64,000 nucleotides of DNA from contig NZ_JABJVY010000015.1 in assembly GCF_040750475.1 (NCBI RefSeq), forward strand, positions 1 through 64,000, in the 5' to 3' direction. The stretch comes from Amorphus sp040750475 (GTDB lineage: Bacteria > Pseudomonadota > Alphaproteobacteria > Rhizobiales > Amorphaceae). The translations under genes were made by a program, and so were the position numbers. The notes beneath the pieces were generated by a model. That model had not been told where the DNA came from, made no database searches, and saw nothing but the letters and a program-made list of their open reading frames with translations. Positions 34,814-42,999 of this stretch are shown here, one piece after another (the first letter of the stretch is position 1; each line of letters opens with the position of its first letter).

Positions 34814-34908
34814 TCCGCGCAATTGGGGGAAACCGAGCGGCCTGCGGACGTCTCTCGATCGAGAAGCTTGGAGCTTGACGCGAGAGCCGGGGCGGTCTGG
34901 TTTTCGAT
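34814..34908. other. Short spacer before the composite repeat block
   Basis: Ninety-five bases with no recognised feature. Together with repeats B (34909-35176) and A (35174-35286) it makes up the non-coding stretch between the small secreted protein gene and livF. Confidence 0.4.
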
Positions 34909-35176
34909 TAGGTCATGGACTCATAAATGCGAATGTTCCGGCGCCTGAAACGGCAAAGAGATGCCAGGAGAGCCGCGAAGGGCGGGGTCTTTCCCCCGTC
35001 CGAGCGGGTCGACGAAGCAGGTCGAAACCGTTTCGGCGTCCGAAGGAGCGGGTCGATTTGCCCGACTGCTGCGTCGCAAAATCTTGAAAACCGGCCGGGT
35101 TTCCTGCGCTCTTGCTCCTGGCATTCGACCAAATCGCCTCCGCCCGGACCGTGCGGATTTATGAGTTCATGACCTA
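34909..35176 (+). repeat. Dispersed repeat family B, copy 2 (MITE-like, TA-flanked terminal inverted repeats)
   Basis: The 268-bp unit begins TAGGTCATGGACTCATAAAT and ends, read from the right on the other strand, TAGGTCATGAACTCATAAAT. The terminal inverted repeats are thus about 20 bases with one mismatch. The body aligns with the reverse strand of 15015-15258. Both ends show TA, as expected for IS630/Tc1-mariner-type insertion, and an IS630-like transposase start is present at the left edge of the window; a link between them is only a hypothesis. An 81-codon internal frame has no recognisable family. Confidence 0.78.
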
Positions 35177-35286
35177 GAGCGCTTCCAGGTCAAATGGAAA
35201 CCGGTGGCCGTCCGGAAACGCGCCGAAACACGCACTTAAGACCCGCTCCGTAAGTCCGAGAAATGCGGAACGGCTCCATGAGCTAG
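35174..35286 (+). repeat. Dispersed repeat family A, copy 2 (CTAG-bounded)
   Basis: This stretch aligns with copy 1 at 127-247. It starts with CTAGAGCG, sharing that CTAG with the end of repeat B, and ends with CTAG at 35283-35286, which contains the TAG stop of livF on the minus strand. Conserved internal blocks are TGGAAACCGGT, CGGAAACGCG, CGAAACA, GACCCGCTCCG and GCGGAACGG. Confidence 0.75.
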
Positions 35287-36038
35287 ACCGCCAAATATTG
35301 TTCGCGCAGTTCGGCGTTGTCGAGCACTTCGCGTGCCGAGCCGTCGAATACGACCTGGCCCATATCGAGGATCAGTGCCCGATCGGCCAGATGGAGGGCG
35401 GCGATGGCGTTCTGCTCCACGATGATGGTCGTGAGCCCGATCGACTTGATCTGTTCCAGCGTGCGTTCGATTTCCTGGACGATGACCGGGGCGAGGCCTT
35501 CATAGGGCTCGTCGAGCAGGAACAATGTGACGTCGCGCGCTAGCGCCCGGGCGACGGCCAGCATCTGCTGCTCACCGCCCGACAGCGTCACGCCCTCCTG
35601 GCGGCGGCGCTCGCCGAGCCGGGGGAAGAGCTCGAAGATGCGCTCCTTCGGCCAACCGATCGGCGGCGCGATCTGGGCGAGATCGATATTCTCCTCCACC
35701 GTCAGGCCAGCGATGATCCGCCGATCTTCCGGAACCAAGGCGATGCCACGCCGCGAGGCCTCGTGCGCCCGCATTTTGTGAACGGGGGTGTCTTCCAGCC
35801 AGATCTCGCCCTGTTTCAGGTCCGGCGTACCGACCCGCGCGATGGTGCGCAGGGTCGACGTCTTGCCCGCGCCGTTGCGGCCGAGGAGGGCGAGGATGTC
35901 GCCCCGATTCAGTTGGAACGACACGCCTTGCACGATGTAGCTCTCGCCGTAATAGGCGTGAATGTCGCGGACATTCAGGAAGTTCGTGCTGGCCGTTGGT
36001 GCGCCGTCCGGGCGGGTCAGAGTCTCTGTCGCGTTCAC
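35283..36038 (-). CDS. Branched-chain-type ABC transporter ATP-binding protein (LivF family)
   Basis: The 251-residue ATPase has Walker A GRNGAGKTS, signature TLSGGEQQM, Walker B TLFLLDEP and switch His/Gln region VEQNA, all LivF-typical. The GTG start at 36038 overlaps the stop of the livG-type gene as GTGA. About 14 non-conserved residues precede the ATPase domain (NFLNVRDIHAYYG). It is the last gene of the five-gene importer operon; its TAG stop coincides with the end of repeat A. Confidence 0.93.
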   Translation of the reverse strand: MNATETLTRPDGAPTASTNFLNVRDIHAYYGESYIVQGVSFQLNRGDILALLGRNGAGKTSTLRTIARVGTPDLKQGEIWLEDTPVHKMRAHEASRRGIALVPEDRRIIAGLTVEENIDLAQIAPPIGWPKERIFELFPRLGERRRQEGVTLSGGEQQMLAVARALARDVTLFLLDEPYEGLAPVIVQEIERTLEQIKSIGLTTIIVEQNAIAALHLADRALILDMGQVVFDGSAREVLDNAELREQYLAV

Positions 36039-36793
36039 AGGTGGGCTCCTCCCAGATAGGCTTCCTGAACCTTCGGGTTGCCTTTGATGTTCTCCGGCTT
36101 GTCCTCGACGATCACGGCGCCCTGGGCCATCACGGTGACGTAGTGAGCGAGCGAAAACACGACGTGCATGTCGTGTTCGATGACCACCATGGTCTGGTTG
36201 CGCCGCTCGCTGATTTCTTTCAGGAGGTCGATGGTCCGGTTGGTGTCGTGGCGGGCCATGCCGGCGGTCGGCTCGTCGAGCAGCAACAGCTTCGGGTCCT
36301 GGATCAGGCACATGGCGAGCTCCAGTCGGCGCTTGTCGCCGCGGCTCAGGCTGTTGGCGACGATGTCGGCTTTCTCCGCCAGGCCGACATCGGCAAGCCC
36401 CGCCAGCGCCTTGTCGCGAACCTCGTTCTCGTGATCGAGCCGGGTCCAGGTGTTGAGGCGGAAGGTGCCGTCGCGGTGCGCCAGAGCCGGGATCATGACG
36501 TTGTCGATCAGCGTCAGCTCGCCGAAGATTTCCGGCGTCTGAAACACTCGGCTGACGCCGACCTGGTTGATCTCGTAGGGCCTCACCCCCACCAGCGAAC
36601 GGCCGTTGAAGGTAACCGTGCCGGAATCGGGGATCAGTCGGCCGATCAGGCAGTTGAGCAGCGTCGACTTGCCCGCCCCGTTGGGCCCGATGATGGCGTG
36701 CACGGAGCCCTCGTTGACCGAGAGGGTGATGTGGTTCAGCGCTTTCAGGCCGCCGAACGCCTTGTTGACGTCATTGACTTCGAGAAGACCCAT
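36035..36793 (-). CDS. Branched-chain-type ABC transporter ATP-binding protein (LivG family)
   Basis: The 252-residue ATPase shows Walker A GPNGAGKST, the LivG-type segment RVFQTPEIFGELTLIDNVMI, signature SLSRGDKRRLE (a variant of LSGGQ that is common in this group), Walker B LLLLDEPTAGM and the switch VIEHDMHVVF. It pairs with the LivF-type subunit to energise import. It follows the livM-type gene by 13 bases. Confidence 0.93.
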   Translation of the reverse strand: MGLLEVNDVNKAFGGLKALNHITLSVNEGSVHAIIGPNGAGKSTLLNCLIGRLIPDSGTVTFNGRSLVGVRPYEINQVGVSRVFQTPEIFGELTLIDNVMIPALAHRDGTFRLNTWTRLDHENEVRDKALAGLADVGLAEKADIVANSLSRGDKRRLELAMCLIQDPKLLLLDEPTAGMARHDTNRTIDLLKEISERRNQTMVVIEHDMHVVFSLAHYVTVMAQGAVIVEDKPENIKGNPKVQEAYLGGAHL

Positions 36794-36806
36794 TCCCGTC
36801 GCTCCC

Positions 36807-37964
36807 TCAGCGCGTCGCCGTTTGTGGACGGTCCTGGGCCGACACGTGTCGGTCCTCGGTGCGTCTTCGCCCGAACAGGAGTTTTCCGAGCCGCCTGAGC
36901 CCTTCGATGATGCCGCCGGGAAGGAAGATCACGATGATCATGAACATCAGGCCGAGGGTGAGGTGCCAGCCATCGCCGACGAACAGCCCGGACACGGACA
37001 CGGCCGCTTCGCGAACGGAGTCCGGCAAGAAGGCATAAACCTGCTCCAGCGCCCGGTCGTTGAAGGACGAGAAGATATTCTCGAAATATTTGATCAGCGC
37101 TGCGCCCAGCATCGGCCCCATCAAGGTGCCGGCGCCGCCGAGGATGGTCATCAGGACGACTTCGCCCGACGCCGTCCACTGCATGCGCTCCGCACCCGCC
37201 AGCGGGTCGGTGACGCACATCAACGCCCCGGCAAGCCCGGCATACATGCCGGAGATCACGAAGGCGGCAAGCGCATAGGGGCGGGTGTTAAGGCCGGTGT
37301 AGCCAAGCCGGTTCTGGTTCGTCTTCACCGCCCTGAGCATCAGGCCGAACGGCGAGCGGAAGATCATGATCGCAAGCCAGGAGACCAGGATCAGAATGAC
37401 GGCGCAGAAATAAAATCCCGCCATGCCGGTCATGTCGATGCCGAACAGTTTCGCCACCAACGGGCCGGTCGCTTCGGCTGAGCCGTCGAAGATGCGCGGA
37501 TCGGAGCGCAGGACGCGCAAACCGGTCTCGCCATTGGTGATCGGGGTCAGCACCGAATAGGCGAGGTTGTAGCACATCTGCGCGAAGGCGAGCGTCAGGA
37601 TCGAGAAGTAGATGCCCGTCCGCCGGAGCGACAGGAAGCCGATGACGAGGGCGAACACGCCCGCGACCACCACCGCGAGGATCACCGCCGGGATCGGGTT
37701 CATGCCCAGGAGCTTGAAGCTCCAAACGGCGGTGTAGGAGCCGACACCCAGAAATGCGGCGTGGCCGAAGGAGAGGTAGCCGGTGAGGCCGAACAGGATG
37801 TTGAAGCCGGTCGCGAAGATGCCGAAGATCGCGAACTTCTGCATCAGGTCCGGATAGGCGGCACCGAACGGCTGCAGCCAGATCGGCATCGTCACGACGG
37901 CGACGGTGAAAATGGCGATCAGGACGAGATCGCTTTGCAGAGTGTCCTTGTCGAAGAAGCCCAT
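36807..37964 (-). CDS. Branched-chain-type ABC transporter permease (LivM family)
   Basis: The 385-residue integral membrane protein has the LivM-typical segments NILFGLTGYLSFGHAAFLGVGSY, GFLSLRRTGIYFSILTLAFAQM and SPFGLMLRAVKTNQNRLGYTGLNTRPYALAAFVISGMYAGLAGAL. A conserved-length extension of roughly 70 residues at the C-terminus ends in basic residues. It lies 4 bases after the livH-type stop. Confidence 0.93.
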   Translation of the reverse strand: MGFFDKDTLQSDLVLIAIFTVAVVTMPIWLQPFGAAYPDLMQKFAIFGIFATGFNILFGLTGYLSFGHAAFLGVGSYTAVWSFKLLGMNPIPAVILAVVVAGVFALVIGFLSLRRTGIYFSILTLAFAQMCYNLAYSVLTPITNGETGLRVLRSDPRIFDGSAEATGPLVAKLFGIDMTGMAGFYFCAVILILVSWLAIMIFRSPFGLMLRAVKTNQNRLGYTGLNTRPYALAAFVISGMYAGLAGALMCVTDPLAGAERMQWTASGEVVLMTILGGAGTLMGPMLGAALIKYFENIFSSFNDRALEQVYAFLPDSVREAAVSVSGLFVGDGWHLTLGLMFMIIVIFLPGGIIEGLRRLGKLLFGRRRTEDRHVSAQDRPQTATR

Positions 37965-37968
37965 CTGG

Positions 37969-38997
37969 TCAGCCCTCCATCACGCCCTTGCGGCCCATCA
38001 GACCGCGCGGCCGGACCAGGAGGATCACAACGGCCACGAGATAAATGATGATCTGGTCGATGCCGGGGAAAATCGATTTCACCTCGTTCATGGAGGCGAA
38101 CGACTGCAGGATGCCGAGCAGGAAGCCTGCGAGAACCGCGCCGCTGAGCGAGCCCATGCCGCCGACCACGACCACGACGAAGGACAGCACGAGGAAGTCC
38201 ATGCCCATGTGGTAGTCGGGGGGCAGGATCGGCGTGTACATCACGCCCGCCAGGCCGGCGACGACGGCGGCGATCCCGAACATGATCGTAAAGCGCTTGC
38301 CGATGTCGATGCCGAGAAGCCCGACGGTTTCGCGGTCCGCCATGCCGGCGCGCACGACCATGCCGAAGGTGGTGAACTGCAGGAACGCGAACACCGCGCC
38401 GATCACGAGCAGCGAAAACAAGAGATAGACCAGCCGCCACCAGGGATAGGAGATGGCGTTCGGCGGAAACCCGAGTGCCACTCCGAGGTCGGCGGAACCG
38501 GCGACCATGTCCGGAGCGGGGATCGGGATCGGATTGGCGCCGAACCAGACCTTGATGATTTCCTGAAGCACCACCGCAAGGCCGAAGGTGACGAGGATCT
38601 GCTCCGCGTGGGGTCGGCGATAGAAATGCTTGATCAGTCCGCGCTCCATCACGATGCCGATGACGAGCATCACGGGGATCGCGAGCAGGATCGAAAGCGG
38701 GACCGCGAAGTTCAGGAGCGCGCCGCCCGCGTCGCCCAGCCACGCCTCGATATAAGGCTGGCGGATCTCCATCGGGGTGCCCCAGGGCGTGAGCTGCGTC
38801 GGGTCTTGCGTCACCTTCTCCAGGTGCAGGACCTGGTAGAACGCGACCGCGCAGAACGCGCCGAGCATGAACAAGGCGCCGTGCGCGAAGTTCACGACGC
38901 CGAGGGTGCCGAAGATAAGGGTGAGGCCAAGCGCGATCAGGGCGTAAGCGCCGCCCTTGTCGAGGCCGTTGAGGATCTGCAGGAGAATCTGGTCCAT
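37969..38997 (-). CDS. Branched-chain-type ABC transporter permease (LivH family)
   Basis: The 342-residue permease has NGLDKGGAYALIALGLTLIFGTLGVVNFAHGALFMLGAF at the N-terminus and the EAA-like loop GMVVRAGMADRETVGLLGIDIGKRFTIMFGIAA, both LivH-typical. The start at 38997 fits the homology; the frame extends upstream without family similarity. About 50 residues of extra sequence in the first third (VTQDPTQLTPWGTPMEIRQPYIEAW) form an extracytoplasmic insert. It is 167 bases after the substrate-binding protein gene. Confidence 0.93.
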   Translation of the reverse strand: MDQILLQILNGLDKGGAYALIALGLTLIFGTLGVVNFAHGALFMLGAFCAVAFYQVLHLEKVTQDPTQLTPWGTPMEIRQPYIEAWLGDAGGALLNFAVPLSILLAIPVMLVIGIVMERGLIKHFYRRPHAEQILVTFGLAVVLQEIIKVWFGANPIPIPAPDMVAGSADLGVALGFPPNAISYPWWRLVYLLFSLLVIGAVFAFLQFTTFGMVVRAGMADRETVGLLGIDIGKRFTIMFGIAAVVAGLAGVMYTPILPPDYHMGMDFLVLSFVVVVVGGMGSLSGAVLAGFLLGILQSFASMNEVKSIFPGIDQIIIYLVAVVILLVRPRGLMGRKGVMEG

Positions 38998-39164
38998 GTG
39001 ACCTGTGCTCCGCGCCGGCGCTTGATGCAGACGTCCACCCGGACAAACTGGGGATGGTTCGCCGGGTGGACGCGCAACGCGCAGCGTCCGGCTGCGCTGT
39101 AATCGGCCCGTCCGGGGGGATGGCGAACGGGCCGAACCAAGGGGCTGAGGCAGTCCCGGGGGCG

Positions 39165-40514
39165 TCAGGCGCCCGGGTTGCAGCTTCCAAGCTCGCCGCC
39201 GAAGATCGACGGCTCGTACCACACCTGATCGACCGGCACTTCCTCGACGACTTCGAGCAGGTCGTACTGGTTGGTCGGGTTCTCGTTGCCCTTCACGACC
39301 AGCACTTTCTTGAAGCATTGATGGTCGGCGGCACGATAAAGCGTCGGACCGTTGCCCATGCCGTCGAACTCGAAGCCTTCCAGCTCCTTGATCACTGCGC
39401 ACGGGTTGAAGGTTCCGGCCCGTTCGGCGGCGTCGGCATAAAGCAGCGTCTGCACGTAGCAGGTCTGGGCAGCCTGGCTCGGCGGCTGGCCGTATTTCTG
39501 GCCGAACGATTTCACGAACGCCTCGGTGCCGGGGTTCTTCAGCTTCCAGTCCCAGTTGGCGGAGCCGTAGATGCCCTTCACCGCTTCGCCGGCGCCCTGG
39601 GCCATCAGCTCGGAATAGAGCGGCACCACGATCTCGAAATTCTTGCCGTTGGCCTGCTTTTCCTTAAGGCCGAACTGAACCGCCTGGGTGAGCGAGTTCA
39701 CCATGTCCTTGCCGTAGTGATTCAGGATCAGGACGTCGGCCCCGGAATTGAGGACCGGGGTGATGTATTGCGAGAAGTCGCCGGCGCCGAGCGGGGTGCG
39801 GACCGTGGCCACCGTCTCCCACCCGATATTCTCGGTGGAGTTCTTGATCGATTCCTCCTGAGTCCAGCCCCAGGTGTAGTCGGCGGTCAAGTGGTAGGCA
39901 CGGCGATCCTTGCCGTAGGCCTTCTCCAGCACCGGAGCGAGTGCGGCGCCGGACATGTAGGCGTTGAAGAAGTGGCGGAAGCCATTCGCCCGCTTGTCCT
40001 TGCCGGTAGTGTCGTTGGAGTGGGTCAGGCCGGCCATGAAGATCACGCCGGTCTCCTGGCAGAGCGACTGCACCGCGATGGCGACGCCGGAGGACGAGCC
40101 ACCGGTAATCATGATCGCGCCGTCCTTCTCGATCATTCGCTTGGCGGATGCGCGAGCGGCGTCGGATTTGGTCTGGGTGTCGCCGGTGACGTATTCGACC
40201 TTCTTGCCGAGGACACCGTTCCCCTTCAGTGCGGTCGGTTTCATAGTGTTGAGCATTCCGCCGTCGCCCTCGCCATTGAGGTGCTCGACGGCGAGCTGGT
40301 AGGCCCGCAGCTCGTCCGCGCCTTCGTCTGCGTAGGGACCGGTCTGCGGCACGTTGAAGCCCAGCGTGACCGTCGATCCCGTGGGGGCGTTCAGATAGTC
40401 CGCGGCGGATGCGCGGCGAATGAACAACTGGGGGGTGGCAATCGCCGTGCCGGCCAGAACGGCACCGCTCTTCAGGACCGTCCGACGGGACGTCCCGGTC
40501 TTCAGAATGCTCAT
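39165..40514 (-). CDS. ABC transporter substrate-binding protein, branched-chain type (Tat-exported)
   Basis: The 449-residue periplasmic binding protein begins with a twin-arginine signal (TSRRTVLKSGAVLAG, cleavage near RRASAAD). The mature part is a type 1 periplasmic-binding fold beginning STVTLGFNVPQTGPYADEGADELRAYQLAVEHLNG. Relatives bind branched-chain amino acids, amides, urea or carboxylates, and the ligand here is not evident. It is the first gene of the importer operon. GGGAGGAAACC precedes the ATG, and putative ScfR-type sites lie between it and the divergent regulator gene. That context favours a short-chain acid or a related compound as cargo (inference). Confidence 0.9.
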   Translation of the reverse strand: MSILKTGTSRRTVLKSGAVLAGTAIATPQLFIRRASAADYLNAPTGSTVTLGFNVPQTGPYADEGADELRAYQLAVEHLNGEGDGGMLNTMKPTALKGNGVLGKKVEYVTGDTQTKSDAARASAKRMIEKDGAIMITGGSSSGVAIAVQSLCQETGVIFMAGLTHSNDTTGKDKRANGFRHFFNAYMSGAALAPVLEKAYGKDRRAYHLTADYTWGWTQEESIKNSTENIGWETVATVRTPLGAGDFSQYITPVLNSGADVLILNHYGKDMVNSLTQAVQFGLKEKQANGKNFEIVVPLYSELMAQGAGEAVKGIYGSANWDWKLKNPGTEAFVKSFGQKYGQPPSQAAQTCYVQTLLYADAAERAGTFNPCAVIKELEGFEFDGMGNGPTLYRAADHQCFKKVLVVKGNENPTNQYDLLEVVEEVPVDQVWYEPSIFGGELGSCNPGA

Positions 40515-40621
40515 GGTTTCCTCCCGGATCTTGTTTGAGCGGACTACAACCAGCTCGAGCGATCCGCTCTCCCAAATGGCTACGCCATGGGCTGTGCAAC
40601 CGGCAATGGCGAAGCGGGGGA

Positions 40622-40640
40622 CTTGCAAAGTTCTGTAAAT
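40622..40640. promoter_or_regulatory. Putative ScfR/RamB-type operator, site 1
   Basis: CTTGCAAAGTTCTGTAAAT contains a near-match to the TTTGCAAA half-site reported for ScfR-family regulators (RamB, PccR). A similar sequence in inverted orientation lies 28 bases away (40668-40683). The pair sits between the importer operon and the regulator gene. Confidence 0.55.
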
Positions 40641-40667
40641 TCCGGTCGCATGGCCGTGAATGGCTGT

Positions 40668-40683
40668 TAAGAACTTTACAAAC
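40668..40683. promoter_or_regulatory. Putative ScfR/RamB-type operator, site 2
   Basis: TTAAGAACTTTACAAA is the inverted counterpart of site 1: read on the other strand it is TTTGTAAAGTTCTTAA, against TTGCAAAGTTCTGTAA in site 1. It lies about 40 bases before the GTG start of the ScfR-type gene, so it could mediate autoregulation. Confidence 0.55.
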
Positions 40684-40723
40684 GGCCAAACGAGCCCGAA
40701 CGGGCCGATAACGGGGAGGTTGA

Positions 40724-42358
40724 GTGGTGGTCCGCGTTCCGATCGGACAGCGCATTCGCGAACGCCGGCGCGCGGCCGGATTGGCGCAGGCGGAACTGGC
40801 CGCCGAGGTCGATATTTCGCCGGCCTATTTGAGCCTTATCGAGCACGACAAACGCTATATCGGCGGCAAGCTTCTGCGGCGGATCGCCGACGCCCTCGAC
40901 CTCGATCTGGACTATCTGACCGCCGACCACGACAGCCGCCTGGTGGAAGCGCTGATGGAGCTTGCGCGGGCGCTCGGGCACGAGGAACTCGACGCCGATA
41001 CTGCGGCCGGGCTGGTCGGTCGTTATCCGGATTGGGCGCGTGCTTTCATCCGCATGCACCGCAGCCTGCAGGATGCCACCGAGACGGCCCTTGCTCTGTC
41101 GGAGCGCTTGAGCCGCGATCCAGAGTTGATGGCGCTCAGCCACCAGATGTTGACCCAGATTACCTCGGTGCGCTCCTTTTCGGAGATCCTGGCCGAGCAC
41201 GAGGATCTCGAAGCCGCCGAGCGGCGGCGCTTCGCCGGCATCATCGCCAGCGAGAGCGATGCGCTGACCTCCAGTGCCCGCGCGGTGATCGACACGCTGG
41301 AGCACTCCGGCGATACGTTGCGCCCGAGTTCGCCGGCGCGCGAAGTCGACGACTTCATCATCGACAACCGCAACCATTTTCCGCCGATCGAAGAGGCGGC
41401 CACGGCGCTTCGCTCCGAGATTAGCGGCGGGCGCTTGTTGTCCGCCGACGCGCTGGCGGAACGGTTGGCGGAGTGCCACGGCATTGAAGTGAGCTCCGCG
41501 ACAGGGGACGCGGGCGGCGAGCCGGCTGCGCGCCGGCTCTGTCTGGCGGAAGGGGCACCGGTCACGACGGTGCGGTTTCGTCTCGCGCAACGGCTGTGCG
41601 AACTGGAAATCGGCCCGGCCTTCGATGAGCTCGTCGCCACGGCGAAATTTTCCAGCGCCGAAGCTCGCCTCAGGGCCAAGCGCGCGCTGGCTCGCTATGC
41701 GGCGGGGGCGCTGCTGTTTCCCTACGCGCCGTTCTACGAAGCCGCGGAGGATTTACGCTACGATCTCGACGGACTCGGCGCCCGCTTCGGGGCGAGCTTC
41801 GAGCAGGCCGCTCATCGGCTGGTGACGCTCAGAGCGCCGGGTGCGGAGGGCGTCCCGTTCGCCTTTTTGCGCACCGATCCGGCCGGCAACATCTCCAAGC
41901 GCTTCTCCATTCCCGGCCTCAGAATGCCGGAATTCGGCGGCGCCTGTCCCCGTTGGGCGATCTATTCGGCGCTGACGAGCCCCGACCAGGTGGTGAGTCA
42001 ATTCGCTGCCATGCCGGACGGTGCGCGCTTTCTCTTTATCGCGCGACGTGTGACAAAGGTTGCAACCGCTCACGGCCGCCCTCAAACGGTGTTTTCGGTC
42101 ATGCTCGGCTGCGAGGCGCACCATGCCGATCGGGTTGTCTACGGCGACGCCTATGCCTCGCGTCGCGACAGCCTGATCGCACGCGTTGGCTTCGAATGCC
42201 GGTCCTGTCGTCGCGAGGGCTGCGAGCAGCGGGCGCATCCGCCGGTTTTCCGGCAAGCCTTGCGCGAAATCAACGTGGCGGAGGCCGGGGACGCCGACAG
42301 TCACGCACAACAACAAAACACCAGTGGGGAGGCACATGCAGCCAATGGCGGAGATTGA
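40724..42358 (+). CDS. ScfR/RamB-family XRE regulator with an internal HisKA-like segment
   Basis: The 544-residue regulator has an N-terminal XRE helix-turn-helix (IGQRIRERRRAAGLAQAELAAEVDISPAYLSLIEHDKR, residues 7-44). Its C-terminal region is typical of short-chain-fatty-acid regulators, ending in FECRSCRREGCEQRAHPP. Between them, residues 130-185 read like a histidine-kinase dimerisation domain: LSHQMLTQITSVRSFSEILAEHEDLEAAERRRF aligns with the H-box of the kinase three genes downstream. His140 is retained, while the usual Glu-Leu-Arg-Thr-Pro context is changed. The GTG start follows GGGGAGG. It overlaps the response regulator gene by 23 bases and is divergent from the importer. Confidence 0.88.
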   Translation: MVVRVPIGQRIRERRRAAGLAQAELAAEVDISPAYLSLIEHDKRYIGGKLLRRIADALDLDLDYLTADHDSRLVEALMELARALGHEELDADTAAGLVGRYPDWARAFIRMHRSLQDATETALALSERLSRDPELMALSHQMLTQITSVRSFSEILAEHEDLEAAERRRFAGIIASESDALTSSARAVIDTLEHSGDTLRPSSPAREVDDFIIDNRNHFPPIEEAATALRSEISGGRLLSADALAERLAECHGIEVSSATGDAGGEPAARRLCLAEGAPVTTVRFRLAQRLCELEIGPAFDELVATAKFSSAEARLRAKRALARYAAGALLFPYAPFYEAAEDLRYDLDGLGARFGASFEQAAHRLVTLRAPGAEGVPFAFLRTDPAGNISKRFSIPGLRMPEFGGACPRWAIYSALTSPDQVVSQFAAMPDGARFLFIARRVTKVATAHGRPQTVFSVMLGCEAHHADRVVYGDAYASRRDSLIARVGFECRSCRREGCEQRAHPPVFRQALREINVAEAGDADSHAQQQNTSGEAHAANGGD

Positions 42359-42764
42359 TCCGGGACATCTTGAAAAGGGAGGTCCACCCCGTGTCCTGAT
42401 CGCCGAAGACGAGCCCTTTATCGTCGAATCGCTGACATTTCTTTTGGAACGCCAGGGCTACCGGGTGGAGTCCGTGCGCGACGGCGCGATCGCGCTCGAT
42501 CGCCTCGCCGCCGCCCCGCCGGATTTGTTGATTCTGGACACGATGATCCCGAGCGAGAACGGCTTCGACGTGCTCCGGCGTTTGCGCCAGATGCCGCACG
42601 GGGCAGGGGTTCCGGTCCTGGTGCTGACGGCCAAGGGGCAGGACACCGATCGCAAGCAGATGATCGATCTGGGAGCGGACGATTTCGTGACCAAGCCGTT
42701 TTCCAACCAGGATCTGATCGGGCGGGTGCGTCGGCTCGTCGGCGGAGGCGCGGATGCGGAGTGA
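42336..42764 (+). CDS. Single-domain response regulator
   Basis: The 142-residue protein consists of a receiver domain only: acidic pocket IAEDEPF (residues 22-28), phospho-acceptor Asp68 in LLILDTMIPSENGFDVL, Thr in VLVLTAKG and Lys in FVTKPFSNQDL. There is no DNA-binding output domain, so it must act through a partner. GGGGAGG precedes the ATG. The start lies inside the regulator gene and the stop overlaps the small membrane protein gene, which indicates tight co-translation with the kinase system. Confidence 0.9.
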   Translation: MQPMAEIDPGHLEKGGPPRVLIAEDEPFIVESLTFLLERQGYRVESVRDGAIALDRLAAAPPDLLILDTMIPSENGFDVLRRLRQMPHGAGVPVLVLTAKGQDTDRKQMIDLGADDFVTKPFSNQDLIGRVRRLVGGGADAE

Positions 42765-42990
42765 TGGCGTCTCCGACTTGAAGTGGGCGTTGCCGGCGGC
42801 GCTGGTCATCCTGTTGATGCCGCCGGTCCTGCTCCTGTTCGACCGCCCCATGCTGATCGGCGGAATCCCCTTGCTCCACGCCTACCTGTTCCTGGTCTGG
42901 CTCGTCTTCATTGGCGCCACCGCGTGGCTTGCGCGCAGGCTCTTCCGGGACGAGGAGAGCGCAAAAGCGCCACCCTGGGATGGCAACTGA
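42754..42990 (+). CDS. Small two-span membrane protein between response regulator and kinase
   Basis: I do not recognise a named family. The 78-residue protein has two hydrophobic segments (ALPAALVILLMPPVLLLF and LHAYLFLVWLVFIGATAWLA) joined by a short loop, then an RRLFRDEE basic/acidic tail. It overlaps the response regulator gene by 11 bases and precedes the kinase by 9 bases. Small two-helix subunits commonly accompany SSF-family transporters, so it may be a partner of the kinase's transporter domain (inference). Confidence 0.75.
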   Translation: MRSDGVSDLKWALPAALVILLMPPVLLLFDRPMLIGGIPLLHAYLFLVWLVFIGATAWLARRLFRDEESAKAPPWDGN

Positions 42991-42999
42991 GGCGCAGCG

